A stretch of DNA of 64,000 bases from Magnetococcales bacterium. Lineage in GTDB: Bacteria; Pseudomonadota; Magnetococcia; Magnetococcales; UBA8363. Position numbers and translations under genes: made by a program. A model generated the notes under the pieces. It worked only from the letters and a program-made list of their open reading frames with translations. It searched no databases and had not been told where the DNA came from. Where the stretch lies: the NCBI GenBank assembly GCA_002753515.1, contig PEAK01000007.1, positions 1 to 64,000 of the forward strand, read 5' to 3'. Below, piece after piece: positions 22,480 through 31,056 of this stretch. Positions within the stretch are counted from its first letter, which is position 1. Each line of letters begins with the position of its first letter.

Positions 22480-24459
22480 TCATGGGGTCCTGAATTTCAG
22501 TAAGCGCCGACCATTGAAGATCACGAGAAGGCTGGTGCCCATGTCCGCCAGCACGGCCATCCACAGGGTGGCCCCGCCCAGGGCCGCCAATGCGAGGAAA
22601 AAGCCCTTGATGCCGAGGGCCAAGGCGATGTTCTCCCAGAGGATGCGCCGGGTGGCCCGACCGAGGTGTACGAATTCGCCAACCTTGCGCAAATCATCGT
22701 TCATGATGGCCACATCGGCGGTTTCCAGGGCGGTATCGGTGCCCGTACTCCCCATGGCGATACCGATGGAGGCTCTGGCAAGAGCCGGGGCATCGTTGAT
22801 GCCATCCCCCACCATGCCGACGATACCGAAACGGTTGGTCAGCTCCTCAATGGCACGCAATTTTTCATCAGGCAGCAACTCGGCCCGTACATCCGTGATT
22901 CCGGCATGGCGGGCAATGGCCCGGGCGGTAGCCGTATTGTCGCCGGTCAACATGGTTACGGCGATACCCAGATCATGAAGACCACGGATCGCCTCGGGGG
23001 TGATTTCCCGCATGCGGTCCGCAACGGCGATCACTGCCAATGGTTCGCTGGATGAGGCCAGTACCACCACCGTTTTTTCATCCCGTTCCAAAGGGAGGAG
23101 GATTTTCTCCACTTCCGGAAGGCAGAGGCCAAGTTCTTTCAACAGGCGGTGATTGCCGATGTGATACACTTCCTCCGCAATCGTTCCCCTGGCACCGCGG
23201 CCGCTGAGTGCCTCGAAATGGCGGACGTGCAGAAGTGGGCGCGCCTTTTCCCAGGCTGCGGTGATGGCGGCGGCCACCGGATGTTCGGAATGGGTCTCCA
23301 GGCTGGCCGCCAGACGTAATACCTGATCCCGGTTCCGCTCCCCCAGGACGACGAAATCGGTCATCTCCAGGCGACCGTGGGTCAGGGTACCCGTCTTGTC
23401 CAGGGCGATGGCCCTCAGGGCATGGGCCTGTTCCAGATACAGTCCGCCTTTGATCAGGATGCCGCGCCGCATTCCGGCGGCCAGACCACTGACCACCGTG
23501 ACCGGGGTGGAAATCACCAGGGCGCAGGGACAGGCCACGACCAGCATGACCAGTGCCTTGTAGAACCAGACCGGGAATGCCGCATCGAACAGAAGGGGGG
23601 GTACCGTGGCGATCATTGCCGCGATGGTCACCACTGCGGGGGTGTAGTAGCGGGCGAACCGTTCGACGAAGCGTTGCATCGGCGCACGCTTGGCCTGGGC
23701 TTCCTGCAATGTATCGATGATGCGCGCCAGGGTGGAATGTTTGAAATCGGCGGTAACGCGGTATTCCAACATTCCGGAACCATTGATCGATCCCGCGTAC
23801 AGGGGGTGTCCCGCTTCTTTTGTGACGGGGATGCTCTCGCCGGTGATGGGGGCCTGATTGACACTGGAACGCCCCGACACCACCGTTCCATCCAGAGCGA
23901 TCCGTTCCCCGGGTTTGACACGGGCCAGACGACCCACAGACACGTTAGAGGCCGCCACGCTCTCCCATGCCCCATCATTGGTCTGGACGGTGGCGGTTTC
24001 CGGGGCCAGAGACATCAGTTCCCGAACGGCGTTACGCGCCCGATCCATGGACAGGGCCTCAATCTGTTCGGCCAGACCAAACAGGAAGATCACCATGGCC
24101 GCCTCCGGCCACTGGCCGATGAGCATGGCTCCCAATACCGCGAGGCTCATCAAAAAGTTGATATTGAGGGACAGGTGACGCAAGGCGATCCATCCCCGTT
24201 GCAAAGTACCGCGACCGCCGACCAGGATCGAAACCAGTGCCAATCCGGCGATCCAGAGTGAGGACTCGTCCACCCCGCTCCAAACGAGGATTTCCGCGCC
24301 GCTGGCGGTCAAACCGGCGACGCTGGTTGCCAGCCACTCCCTTCGGGAGACGGTGGGTGGAACCGGCAGGGCACGGGTTTGATCCATCCCCGTAGTTTCT
24401 TTGTCTTTGGTAGCGCAGCAACTGCTGGAGCAGCAAGCGAGGGTGTCATCAACGGACAT
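22480..24459 (-). CDS. Heavy-metal P1B-type ATPase (ZntA/CadA-like)
   Basis: 659 aa from ATG 24459, with GGAG upstream. There is no N-terminal HMA domain; instead a short Cys-rich start LACCSSSCCATKDKE (about 7-21). Actuator loop APITGESIPV, metal-site CPC (about 308) in VVACPCALVISTPV, phosphorylated Asp in DKTGTLTHG (about 352), hinge MVGDGINDAPALARA near the C-terminus. CPC and overall likeness suggest Zn/Cd/Pb export to the periplasm. Divergent from the polyferredoxin gene with a 94-bp shared region containing a dyad (24470-24498). Confidence 0.92.
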   Translation of the reverse strand: MSVDDTLACCSSSCCATKDKETTGMDQTRALPVPPTVSRREWLATSVAGLTASGAEILVWSGVDESSLWIAGLALVSILVGGRGTLQRGWIALRHLSLNINFLMSLAVLGAMLIGQWPEAAMVIFLFGLAEQIEALSMDRARNAVRELMSLAPETATVQTNDGAWESVAASNVSVGRLARVKPGERIALDGTVVSGRSSVNQAPITGESIPVTKEAGHPLYAGSINGSGMLEYRVTADFKHSTLARIIDTLQEAQAKRAPMQRFVERFARYYTPAVVTIAAMIATVPPLLFDAAFPVWFYKALVMLVVACPCALVISTPVTVVSGLAAGMRRGILIKGGLYLEQAHALRAIALDKTGTLTHGRLEMTDFVVLGERNRDQVLRLAASLETHSEHPVAAAITAAWEKARPLLHVRHFEALSGRGARGTIAEEVYHIGNHRLLKELGLCLPEVEKILLPLERDEKTVVVLASSSEPLAVIAVADRMREITPEAIRGLHDLGIAVTMLTGDNTATARAIARHAGITDVRAELLPDEKLRAIEELTNRFGIVGMVGDGINDAPALARASIGIAMGSTGTDTALETADVAIMNDDLRKVGEFVHLGRATRRILWENIALALGIKGFFLALAALGGATLWMAVLADMGTSLLVIFNGRRLLKFRTP

Positions 24460-24469
24460 GATTATCTCC

Positions 24470-24498
24470 GGTGGCAAGTTCAATCAATTCATGCCACC
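24470..24498. promoter_or_regulatory. Inverted repeat GGTGGCA-N15-TGCCACC in the ATPase leader
   Basis: Perfect 7-bp arms spaced 15 bases apart, immediately upstream of the Shine-Dalgarno of the ATPase on the minus strand and inside the divergent promoter region. It could be an operator for a metal-responsive repressor or an RNA hairpin next to the ribosome site. Confidence 0.4.
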
Positions 24499-24553
24499 AT
24501 AACACACCCTGGGACGGCGACGGGGTCAAGCCTATTTTTTTCAGGAGCATGTC

Positions 24554-26839
24554 ATGCATTCCGGAGAACGGGGCAAAAGGGCAGGCTGTGGTGTGGTGGC
24601 TTTGCAACTTTTCGTCATCGGTATGTTGTTGTGTTGCGCGCAGGAGCTTCAGGCGCATGGCCCGGGCCGACCCTTGCGGGTGGAAATGGGATATTGCGAC
24701 CCGGATTCCCGGGAGTTGCGCAATGGTTTCAACGTGCAAGCCCATATCCCGGCGGAGCCGATCCCTTTTTGTTTCCGCATGCGCAACCTGGAATCCTTTC
24801 CCGTGGCACTCCGTCTGCGCTTTTTGCCCGGTTACATCACGGAAGAGGGCAAGAACGTGTGTGTGTTGAATGATATACGTCAGGCCGCGAGGCATGACAA
24901 TTTTTTTTGGCAGGGGGAAAACAAATGCCAGAATCCTTCACTCCTTCTGGAGCCTGCGGCGAGCAGGGATATCCCGGGTCAGTGGGTCTATCGACCAGGG
25001 GACGGATCGCGTCATAAAAACAATGCGATGGCCATGGTGGGTTGTGTGCTGGGTGAGGCTTTTCCTTTGGTTCGCGATGAACCCGCGCATGTCGCCGGTG
25101 TTCATCTCAAGGGGAAACGATCCATGAACATGGCGTTCATCCAGGGTGCGCATGGAATGCAAACTGCTCCGCTCCAGGATGCGACAACTTTCCAGGATCA
25201 TGACCCGGCCTGCGACCCCATCACCCCCTTGCTGGCCGACTTGGCCGAGAAAAAGGCGGCGCCGACCGTGGCGGCGGAACATTCCCAACACGTTGCCGCC
25301 CTGCCCATGATGATGACCCATCCCGGTTTGACCGACGCATGGCTTTGGGCTGCGGGAGTGATGCTGGTGCTGCTGTTCGTCCATGGCATGATGGCCCCCG
25401 CCGTCCTGGATCGCACCCCCCTTGCTTCCGGCATACCCATGACCCGATTGCCCCTGCTGGGGCCATGGACGCGACTGCTGACCCGATCACCGCTCCCCCT
25501 GGCCATCGCGAAAGGGATTTCCATCCTCGTTTTCCTGCTGGTCATACATGCGGGATTGACCGGCAATACGCAGGCGGACACCAATTTTGCAACCATCTTC
25601 GTGTGGAATTTTTGGTGGCCGTTGGTGATCATTTCGGTGCTGTTCGTGGGTACCGGGTGGTGTGCGATCTGCCCCTGGGACGCCTTGGCCACGGCACTGG
25701 TGACGTTGCGACTGGTCCGGCGCAGTTCCTTTGAACCGGGCTTGCAGCGTACCGTCCCGGTTTTTTTGCGCAATGTTTATCCCGCTTTGTTGCTTTTCGT
25801 CGGGCTCGCCTGGCTGGAATTGGGGTGGGATGCGACAACGCGACCGGAATTGACGGCGTACATGGCACTGGTCCTGGTCCTGTTGTCGCTCATCTCCTTG
25901 TTGGTGTGGCAGAGGAAGGCTTTTTGCCGATATTTTTGCCCCGTGGGGCGGACGATTGGCTTTTATTCCCGACTTTCCCCCGTTGCCGTGCGACCGGTAA
26001 CGCAATCCACATGCGATACCTGTCCGTCCCTGGCCTGTTATCACGGTACCAGGGAATACCCCCCCTGTCCGACGCACCTGACCGTGGGACGGTTTTCCCA
26101 GAATACCCACTGCCTTTCATGTACGTCGTGCATGCTGTCCTGCCCGGAGCGGAATGTGACCTGGCAGGTCCGTTCCATGACCACCGAGGCCGCCGGGGTG
26201 AGTCGTCCAACCCGGGACGGGGCATGGTTCATGCTGATTTTGCTCGGTACGACATTGTTTCACGGATTTTCCATGACCAGTCATTGGGAGGAATGGCTGG
26301 CGACCATGGTCACACTGACCGGGGAACGGGGTGATCCGACCTTCAGTTTCGCTTTGGGGATGTTCTTGTTGATCGTGCTACCCGTGCCGCTCTACGCCCT
26401 TGCCGTTGCCGGGATGACAACGCGATGGACGGGTGGGGGAATGGACACCTTCAAGAGGGCGTTTGCGGAATTGGCTTTTGCCACGCTTCCTTTGGCCTTT
26501 GTTTATCATCTGGCGCACAATCTGACCCATTTGGTGCGGGAAAAGAATGATTGGCTGCCATTTCTCTTCACATCGTCGGCAACGGCGTCATCGCATGCCG
26601 TCCACCATGACATGGCCGGGCATGCCGCTGCCATGAGCCCGTCATGGGGTACCATAGCCCTCTCCCTGACACAGATCTCGCTCGTGGCATTGGGATTTCA
26701 TCTCTGCATTCAGATTGCGCGTCATCGGGCGATGGGGGGCGATTCCCGGTGGCGCCGTTTGCCCATCATGCTCTTCGGAATCCTTGTTTCCACAACATCC
26801 CTTTGGCTTTTGTCCCGTGACATGGTGATGCGTTTTTGA
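24554..26839 (+). CDS. NapH/NosR-like polytopic 4Fe-4S membrane protein with periplasmic N-domain
   Basis: 761 aa; AGGAG six bases before the ATG. A signal-like segment (about 14-35) is followed by a Cys-containing periplasmic region to about 230 and a linker. At least ten membrane segments follow. Between them are WCAICPWDAL (about 374), CRYFCPVGRTIGFYS (about 458) and Cys-rich loops. The last loop holds CLSCTSCMLSCP (about 519-530), a classical CxxCxxCxxxCP ferredoxin motif. CRYxCPxG plus ferredoxin motifs mark the NapH/NosR/CcoG group that passes electrons from quinol to periplasmic or metal-related partners. Partner unknown; the neighbouring metal ATPase suggests a metal-handling role (inference). 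The N-terminal domain is not one I know. Confidence 0.75.
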   Translation: MHSGERGKRAGCGVVALQLFVIGMLLCCAQELQAHGPGRPLRVEMGYCDPDSRELRNGFNVQAHIPAEPIPFCFRMRNLESFPVALRLRFLPGYITEEGKNVCVLNDIRQAARHDNFFWQGENKCQNPSLLLEPAASRDIPGQWVYRPGDGSRHKNNAMAMVGCVLGEAFPLVRDEPAHVAGVHLKGKRSMNMAFIQGAHGMQTAPLQDATTFQDHDPACDPITPLLADLAEKKAAPTVAAEHSQHVAALPMMMTHPGLTDAWLWAAGVMLVLLFVHGMMAPAVLDRTPLASGIPMTRLPLLGPWTRLLTRSPLPLAIAKGISILVFLLVIHAGLTGNTQADTNFATIFVWNFWWPLVIISVLFVGTGWCAICPWDALATALVTLRLVRRSSFEPGLQRTVPVFLRNVYPALLLFVGLAWLELGWDATTRPELTAYMALVLVLLSLISLLVWQRKAFCRYFCPVGRTIGFYSRLSPVAVRPVTQSTCDTCPSLACYHGTREYPPCPTHLTVGRFSQNTHCLSCTSCMLSCPERNVTWQVRSMTTEAAGVSRPTRDGAWFMLILLGTTLFHGFSMTSHWEEWLATMVTLTGERGDPTFSFALGMFLLIVLPVPLYALAVAGMTTRWTGGGMDTFKRAFAELAFATLPLAFVYHLAHNLTHLVREKNDWLPFLFTSSATASSHAVHHDMAGHAAAMSPSWGTIALSLTQISLVALGFHLCIQIARHRAMGGDSRWRRLPIMLFGILVSTTSLWLLSRDMVMRF

Positions 26840-27112
26840 GAAAGGATCGGATCATAAACGAATCCATTGCGGATCCCCCGCCAGTTTTTTTCCGCTCATG
26901 AAGCGTCCCTCCCGCCATTAATATGTCAACCTTGAATGTGATGTGTCCGATAATAGGGGTACATCCCTTGGACAAGGATGCTCTCTGATGACCCGGTGGT
27001 GACTGCCGCCGGGTCTTTATTTTTTTTCCAACTGTCGAGAGGTCGCATTTCTGTTGACCTTGTCCGTCCTGGAATACAGGAGCGGTTCCGGCACTATTCC
27101 GGTGAGTTTTTC
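26840..27112. other. Intergenic region with a terminator and a possible small RNA
   Basis: Between the polyferredoxin gene and the cysQ promoter. Contains the hairpin-T run at 26990-27027 and, just before it, a small stem ATCC...GGAT around CCTTGGACAAGG (26972-26988). GATAAT at about 26950 could be a -10 box. A short transcript of about 70-80 nt ending at 27027 is possible; otherwise this is simply the terminator of the upstream gene. Confidence 0.35.
26990..27027 (+). terminator. Strong Rho-independent terminator upstream of the cysQ operon
   Basis: Ten-base-pair stem GACCCGGTGG / CCGCCGGGTC (one G-T pair), loop TGACTG, then TTTATTTTTTTT. About 150 bp after the polyferredoxin stop codon. 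Confidence 0.88.
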
Positions 27113-27141
27113 GTGACAAAACCGGACTGGATCACTATACT
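27113..27141 (+). promoter_or_regulatory. Sigma70-type promoter of the cysQ operon
   Basis: GTGACA (27113-27118), exactly 17 bp, TATACT (27136-27141); each box has five of six consensus bases. The start codon follows 61 bp later. Confidence 0.65.
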
Positions 27142-27201
27142 GTCGCGTTCAAGTCCGGCCCGAGGAGCTGACATACCCCCCTTGACCCGAGAAGATGTGG
27201 C

Positions 27202-28053
27202 ATGGAAGACGCTGAGACCCATCTCCCCACCATGATCCAAGCCGCTCGTTCCGCCGGTGCCTTGATCATGGGCCATTTCCGCCCCGGTCAAGACGGAACG
27301 GCAAGCGGCACGATCCTGAAAAAAGGCCCTGACCATCCCGTTACCCAAGCCGATCTGGAAGCCAATGAGGCCATTCGCAGCCTGCTCATGGCATCCACCC
27401 CGAACTATGGCTGGCTTTCCGAAGAAACCGTTGACAACCGGGATCGTCTCCACAAGCAACGTGTTTGGATCGTGGACCCGCTGGACGGTACCAAAGAATT
27501 CATCCTGGGAATTCCTGAATTCGCCGTCTCCATCGCATTGGTCGAAGAGGGCCGACCGGTGTGCGCCTGCCTGTATAATCCGGCAAAGGGGGAACTGTTC
27601 ACCGCCATAGCCGGCAAGGGCAGTCGCAAAAATGATCAACCGATACAAACATCGCGCACCACGCATTTGCAACACGCCGTCTGTCTGACCAGCCGCTCCG
27701 AAACCGGGCGTGGGGAATGGGAGCCCTTCCAAGGTGAGTTCACCCTGAAAATAACGGGTTCCATCGCCTACAAACTGGCGCTTCTGGCCAGTGGCGCCGC
27801 CGATTTCACCTTCACCCTGACCCCGAAAAATGAATGGGACATCGCCGCCGGTACCTTGTTGGTTCGTGAAGCGCACGGGCAGGTCACTGATAAAATGGGA
27901 ACGCGCATTTCCTTCAACCAACCGTCCCCGAAACTCTCTGCGGTTCTCTCTTCCAATGGTCAACTCCACCCGGCACTGCTCAGACGCCTGGCATCGGTCC
28001 CGGTAAACCCGGATCGATACGCGGCACCCCCACCCACCACTGCAACAACCTGA
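27202..28053 (+). CDS. cysQ: 3'(2'),5'-bisphosphate nucleotidase, CysQ type
   Basis: 283 aa, inositol-monophosphatase superfamily. Metal-binding motifs are in place: SEETVDNRD (about 73), DPLDGTKEFI (about 93-102) and EWDIAAGTLLV (about 213-223); DGTKEF is typical of CysQ rather than SuhB. It hydrolyses 3'-phosphoadenosine 5'-phosphate, the by-product of sulfate assimilation, to AMP and phosphate. First gene of a six-gene plus-strand operon, behind a clear promoter. The C-terminal 15 residues (PPPTTATT) are low complexity. Confidence 0.9.
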   Translation: MEDAETHLPTMIQAARSAGALIMGHFRPGQDGTASGTILKKGPDHPVTQADLEANEAIRSLLMASTPNYGWLSEETVDNRDRLHKQRVWIVDPLDGTKEFILGIPEFAVSIALVEEGRPVCACLYNPAKGELFTAIAGKGSRKNDQPIQTSRTTHLQHAVCLTSRSETGRGEWEPFQGEFTLKITGSIAYKLALLASGAADFTFTLTPKNEWDIAAGTLLVREAHGQVTDKMGTRISFNQPSPKLSAVLSSNGQLHPALLRRLASVPVNPDRYAAPPPTTATT

Positions 28054-28068
28054 CACAATGGAAATCCC

Positions 28069-29070
28069 ATGAAACCCTACAACGTTTATGGAATCGGGCA
28101 TGCCCTGGTCGACGTCGAATACCATGTGGATGAAGACTTCCTGCTCCGGGCCGGCATGCCCAAGGGATCCATGACCCTGGTCGATGCCCAACGCCTGAAT
28201 CACCTCATCACCACGCTGACGAGCCCGGTCACCCACCGATCATCGGGTGGTTCCGCCTCCAACACCATGGTCGGACTGGCGCAACTGGGGGGTCGGTGTT
28301 TCCACTCCTGCAAGATCGCCGATGATGAGCCGGGTCATTTCTTCACCGCCGACATGCGCGCCAACGGCGTGGATAACGCGGCTCACCCTTGCCATACCCG
28401 GGAGGGGGGGACGGGACGCTGCCTGGTCATGATCACCCCTGATGCCGAACGCACCATGGTGACCCATCTGGGTGTTTCGGAAACCTTTTCCCGGGAAAAC
28501 CTTTCCGAAGACCATCTGTCCCGGGCGGAATACCTGTACATCGAGGGGTATCTCGTCTCGTCCCCCGTGACGCTTGACGCCGCGACAACGGCAAAAAAAA
28601 TGGCGCGATCCCACGGCGTCAAAACCGCCCTGACCTTTTCCGATGTGTCCATGATTCAATATTTCCGTGCCGGTATCGACGAACTGGTTTCCGGGGGACT
28701 GGACCTCCTGTTCTGCAACGAAAATGAGGCCCTCCGTTTCACCGATACCGACCAATTGGAGGTCGCCATTTCCCGACTCAAGGAAATCGCCAAGGCTTTC
28801 TGTCTCACCCTGGGTCCCCGTGGAGCCGTACTGTTTGCCAACGGAACCCGCGTGGACCTCCCCGGAATCACCGTTCATGCCGTTGATACCAATGGTGCCG
28901 GCGATCTTTTCGCAGGCGGTTTCCTCTACGGCATCACCCATGGGTATTCCCTGGCCCGGGCTGGCGGGCTCGCCATCCAGCTTTCGTCCCGGTTGGTCAC
29001 CCAGTACGGGGCCAGGCTGCAACCCGGCCAGGCCAATCAGATCAAAACAAACTTTGGAGGGCATCCATGA
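28069..29070 (+). CDS. PfkB-family carbohydrate/adenosine kinase
   Basis: 333 aa. The N-terminal motif GIGHALVDVEYHV (about 8-20), the glycine-rich SSGGSASNTMVGLAQLGG (about 58-75) and the catalytic DTNGAGDLFAGGFLYG (Asp about 281) define a ribokinase/PfkB fold. Among the family the sequence is of the adenosine-kinase-like type common in Alphaproteobacteria. It would phosphorylate a nucleoside or sugar with ATP; the substrate is not certain. It sits 15 bp after cysQ and overlaps pilZ by four bases. Confidence 0.88.
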   Translation: MKPYNVYGIGHALVDVEYHVDEDFLLRAGMPKGSMTLVDAQRLNHLITTLTSPVTHRSSGGSASNTMVGLAQLGGRCFHSCKIADDEPGHFFTADMRANGVDNAAHPCHTREGGTGRCLVMITPDAERTMVTHLGVSETFSRENLSEDHLSRAEYLYIEGYLVSSPVTLDAATTAKKMARSHGVKTALTFSDVSMIQYFRAGIDELVSGGLDLLFCNENEALRFTDTDQLEVAISRLKEIAKAFCLTLGPRGAVLFANGTRVDLPGITVHAVDTNGAGDLFAGGFLYGITHGYSLARAGGLAIQLSSRLVTQYGARLQPGQANQIKTNFGGHP

Positions 29071-29447
29071 GCACCAGCAATTCGGATAACCAGCAGAGCG
29101 GCAGCGAAAGACGCCATTTCTCCCGGGTCAATTTCCACCACGAAATCACCCTGACCAATGAGGCCAATCACCCTTTCAAAGGGGCCTTCAGTGATATCAG
29201 TCTCCGGGGCATGCTGTTCCATGGCGACCCCCTCCCCGCCATGAACAATGTCGTCCGCGGTATTCTAAGCCTGGGCGATGTGCAACTCACCGTTCAGGGC
29301 AAAGTCGTCCACTCGTCAGCGGGCCGCGGTGCGGCCATTCGCTTTGAGGACATGGACCTGGAAAGCTTTTCCCACCTGCGCCGGTTGGTTTCGCTGAACA
29401 TGGGCGATTCTGAAACCATTGACCAGGAATTCTTCAGCGCCTTATGA
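29067..29447 (+). CDS. PilZ-domain protein (c-di-GMP receptor)
   Basis: 126 aa; GGAGG before an ATG that overlaps the pfkB stop (ATGA). The two c-di-GMP binding motifs are visible: RRHFSRV (RxxxR, about 15-20) and DISLRGMLFHG (D/NxSxxG, about 43-48). The rest is a single PilZ beta barrel with a short helical tail. Known PilZ proteins alter motility or polysaccharide output when bound to c-di-GMP; the target here is unknown. Confidence 0.88.
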   Translation: MSTSNSDNQQSGSERRHFSRVNFHHEITLTNEANHPFKGAFSDISLRGMLFHGDPLPAMNNVVRGILSLGDVQLTVQGKVVHSSAGRGAAIRFEDMDLESFSHLRRLVSLNMGDSETIDQEFFSAL

Positions 29448-30157
29448 CCCGCGATCTGAGCTTTTTGGCCGGCATTTATCCCATACTGGATGCGGCGTGG
29501 TTGCAACGACACCTGCGGGAGGAGGAGTGGCCCGTTGCCGAGCGCATTCGTCTGGTACGCGACATGGACAATGCCGGTATCCGGCTGGTGCAGTTGCGGT
29601 GCAAAAACTCCCTGGATCGGGCCACGGCCTTTTTTGAACGGTGGTTGAAAGTGTTGCGCTCAGAAATGGCGCAGGTCCGGGTCATCCTCAACGATCACGT
29701 CCCCCTGGTACTCAAGCTGCAAGCGGATGGCATCCACGTGGGCCAGGACGATACGCCGATTGCCGAATGCCGCGCCCTTTTGGGACCCGATCCCCTGATC
29801 GGATTGTCGACCCATAACCGGGCCGAGGTTGAGGATTCCCTGGCGACCGCCGCCGATTATATCGGGTTCGGCCCGCTGTTCCCAACCGGTTCCAAACCCG
29901 ATGCCCAAACCCCATCGGGTTTGGATGGGTTGCAAATCGCCTGCCGATCCAGCCAGAAACCGATTGTCGCCATCGGTGGCATCCAGCCGGAACACCTGAG
30001 CCGTATCGCCTTTTGTGGTGCCCACGCCGCCGCCATGATCAGCGGCCTGTGGGGCACCAACGGTCGCTTTCTCGTAGGCCAGTGCGTGCGCGAATTCGCC
30101 CGGGGTTTGGAGAACCGTCACGGAAACTTTCATCACTCTGCGGAACACTCCGAATAG
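29444..30157 (+). CDS. thiE: Thiamine phosphate synthase
   Basis: 237 aa, overlapping pilZ by four bases. The TIM-barrel landmarks are LVQLRCKNS (about 47-55), VILNDHVPLVLKLQADGIHVGQDD (split, about 84-107), IGLSTHNRAE (about 122), YIGFGPLFPTGSK (about 140-152) and the phosphate site VAIGGI (about 174). It joins HMP-PP and thiazole phosphate to thiamine phosphate. The C-terminal 25 residues after the barrel are an extension. The gene's stop overlaps the next GTG start (TAGTG). Confidence 0.9.
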   Translation: MTRDLSFLAGIYPILDAAWLQRHLREEEWPVAERIRLVRDMDNAGIRLVQLRCKNSLDRATAFFERWLKVLRSEMAQVRVILNDHVPLVLKLQADGIHVGQDDTPIAECRALLGPDPLIGLSTHNRAEVEDSLATAADYIGFGPLFPTGSKPDAQTPSGLDGLQIACRSSQKPIVAIGGIQPEHLSRIAFCGAHAAAMISGLWGTNGRFLVGQCVREFARGLENRHGNFHHSAEHSE

Positions 30158-31056
30158 TGAACGAACATCCCAAAAACCGCCTTGATCTCATGGAGGATCT
30201 GGCCCGGAACGCATCGGATCCCTCCCGGTCAAGCGATGCACGGCTGTTGCTGCGGCAACTCTTCCGGGACGAATTCGAAAACAAAAAGAGTCGCATACCA
30301 CCCATCAAGGGAAAAGAGACCATCGCCATCCTCTCAATCCTGGCCCTTTTCCTGTTCGGTCTGATGGTCGGCAAAAAATTCAACCGGATGGTGACCATGG
30401 AAGAATCGGTGCTGTCGACCAACGGACTGGTTATCAATGCCCTGCAACGTCGGACAACGCTGTTCTCCACCCTGGTCAACCTGACCTTGAATCAAGCGGC
30501 GTTGGAGCAGGAGGTGTTCCGCCACGTTGCGGACGTGCGCAAGGCCCTGATGGGGGGGAGTCCATCCGATTCCGTCAAGTCAGAGCCCCCTGCCGATGGC
30601 AACCAGGCAACCGATTCGACAACAACACGGCGTCCCCCACAGGAGGCGTCGTCAAACGCAACCGGGATCGACCCCGCCATGGCCAAGCTGCTCGCTGTGG
30701 TGGAACAGTATCCCAATATCAAATCTTCCACGACCTACCAGCAGCTCATGGACAAGTTGGTGGAGATTGAAGATCGCATCATCGCCAGGCGCGCCGAATA
30801 CAATAATGCTGTACGTGATTATAATACCTACATCACAACCTTTCCCCAATATATCCTGGCAGATATCGTTGGGTTCAGGATTTACAAATATTCCAGTATC
30901 AATAAAACCATCGAGCGCGATGTGTTCCACCTGGATAATTTGAACCTGCCGCAGTTCCAACGCCTGTTGCCCCTGGATCCGGAACAATCCGCATCTCCAA
31001 CCCCCGGTAGCGGCACCCACCGGTCCACCACCATCCCGGAAGCGCCAAAACAATGA
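30157..31056 (+). CDS. LemA-family membrane protein with long N-terminal extension
   Basis: 299 aa from GTG 30157, overlapping the thiE stop by one base; ATG 30190 is an alternative. A charged cytoplasmic region (about 1-45) precedes one membrane segment (TIAILSILALFLFGLMVG, about 50-67). The LemA core follows: TNGLVINALQRRTTLFSTLVNLT, then LAVVEQYPNIKSSTTYQQLMDKLVEIEDRI and YNNAVRDYNTYITTFPQYILADIVGF (split). A Ser/Thr/Pro-rich insert of about 45 residues splits the helical core. Usual LemA is about 185 aa with the membrane helix at the very N-terminus. Function of LemA is poorly known. Overlaps the antiporter by four bases. Confidence 0.82.
   Translation: MNEHPKNRLDLMEDLARNASDPSRSSDARLLLRQLFRDEFENKKSRIPPIKGKETIAILSILALFLFGLMVGKKFNRMVTMEESVLSTNGLVINALQRRTTLFSTLVNLTLNQAALEQEVFRHVADVRKALMGGSPSDSVKSEPPADGNQATDSTTTRRPPQEASSNATGIDPAMAKLLAVVEQYPNIKSSTTYQQLMDKLVEIEDRIIARRAEYNNAVRDYNTYITTFPQYILADIVGFRIYKYSSINKTIERDVFHLDNLNLPQFQRLLPLDPEQSASPTPGSGTHRSTTIPEAPKQ

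Noticed and set aside
22373-22564. Longer form of the 68-aa protein overlapping the metal ATPase
   Set aside because: The overlap with the ATPase C-terminus and the lack of a ribosome site favour the start at 22372.
29444-30157. TPP riboswitch for thiE
   Set aside because: thiE is inside an operon with overlapping genes; there is no leader for a riboswitch and no TPP-type motif upstream of cysQ.
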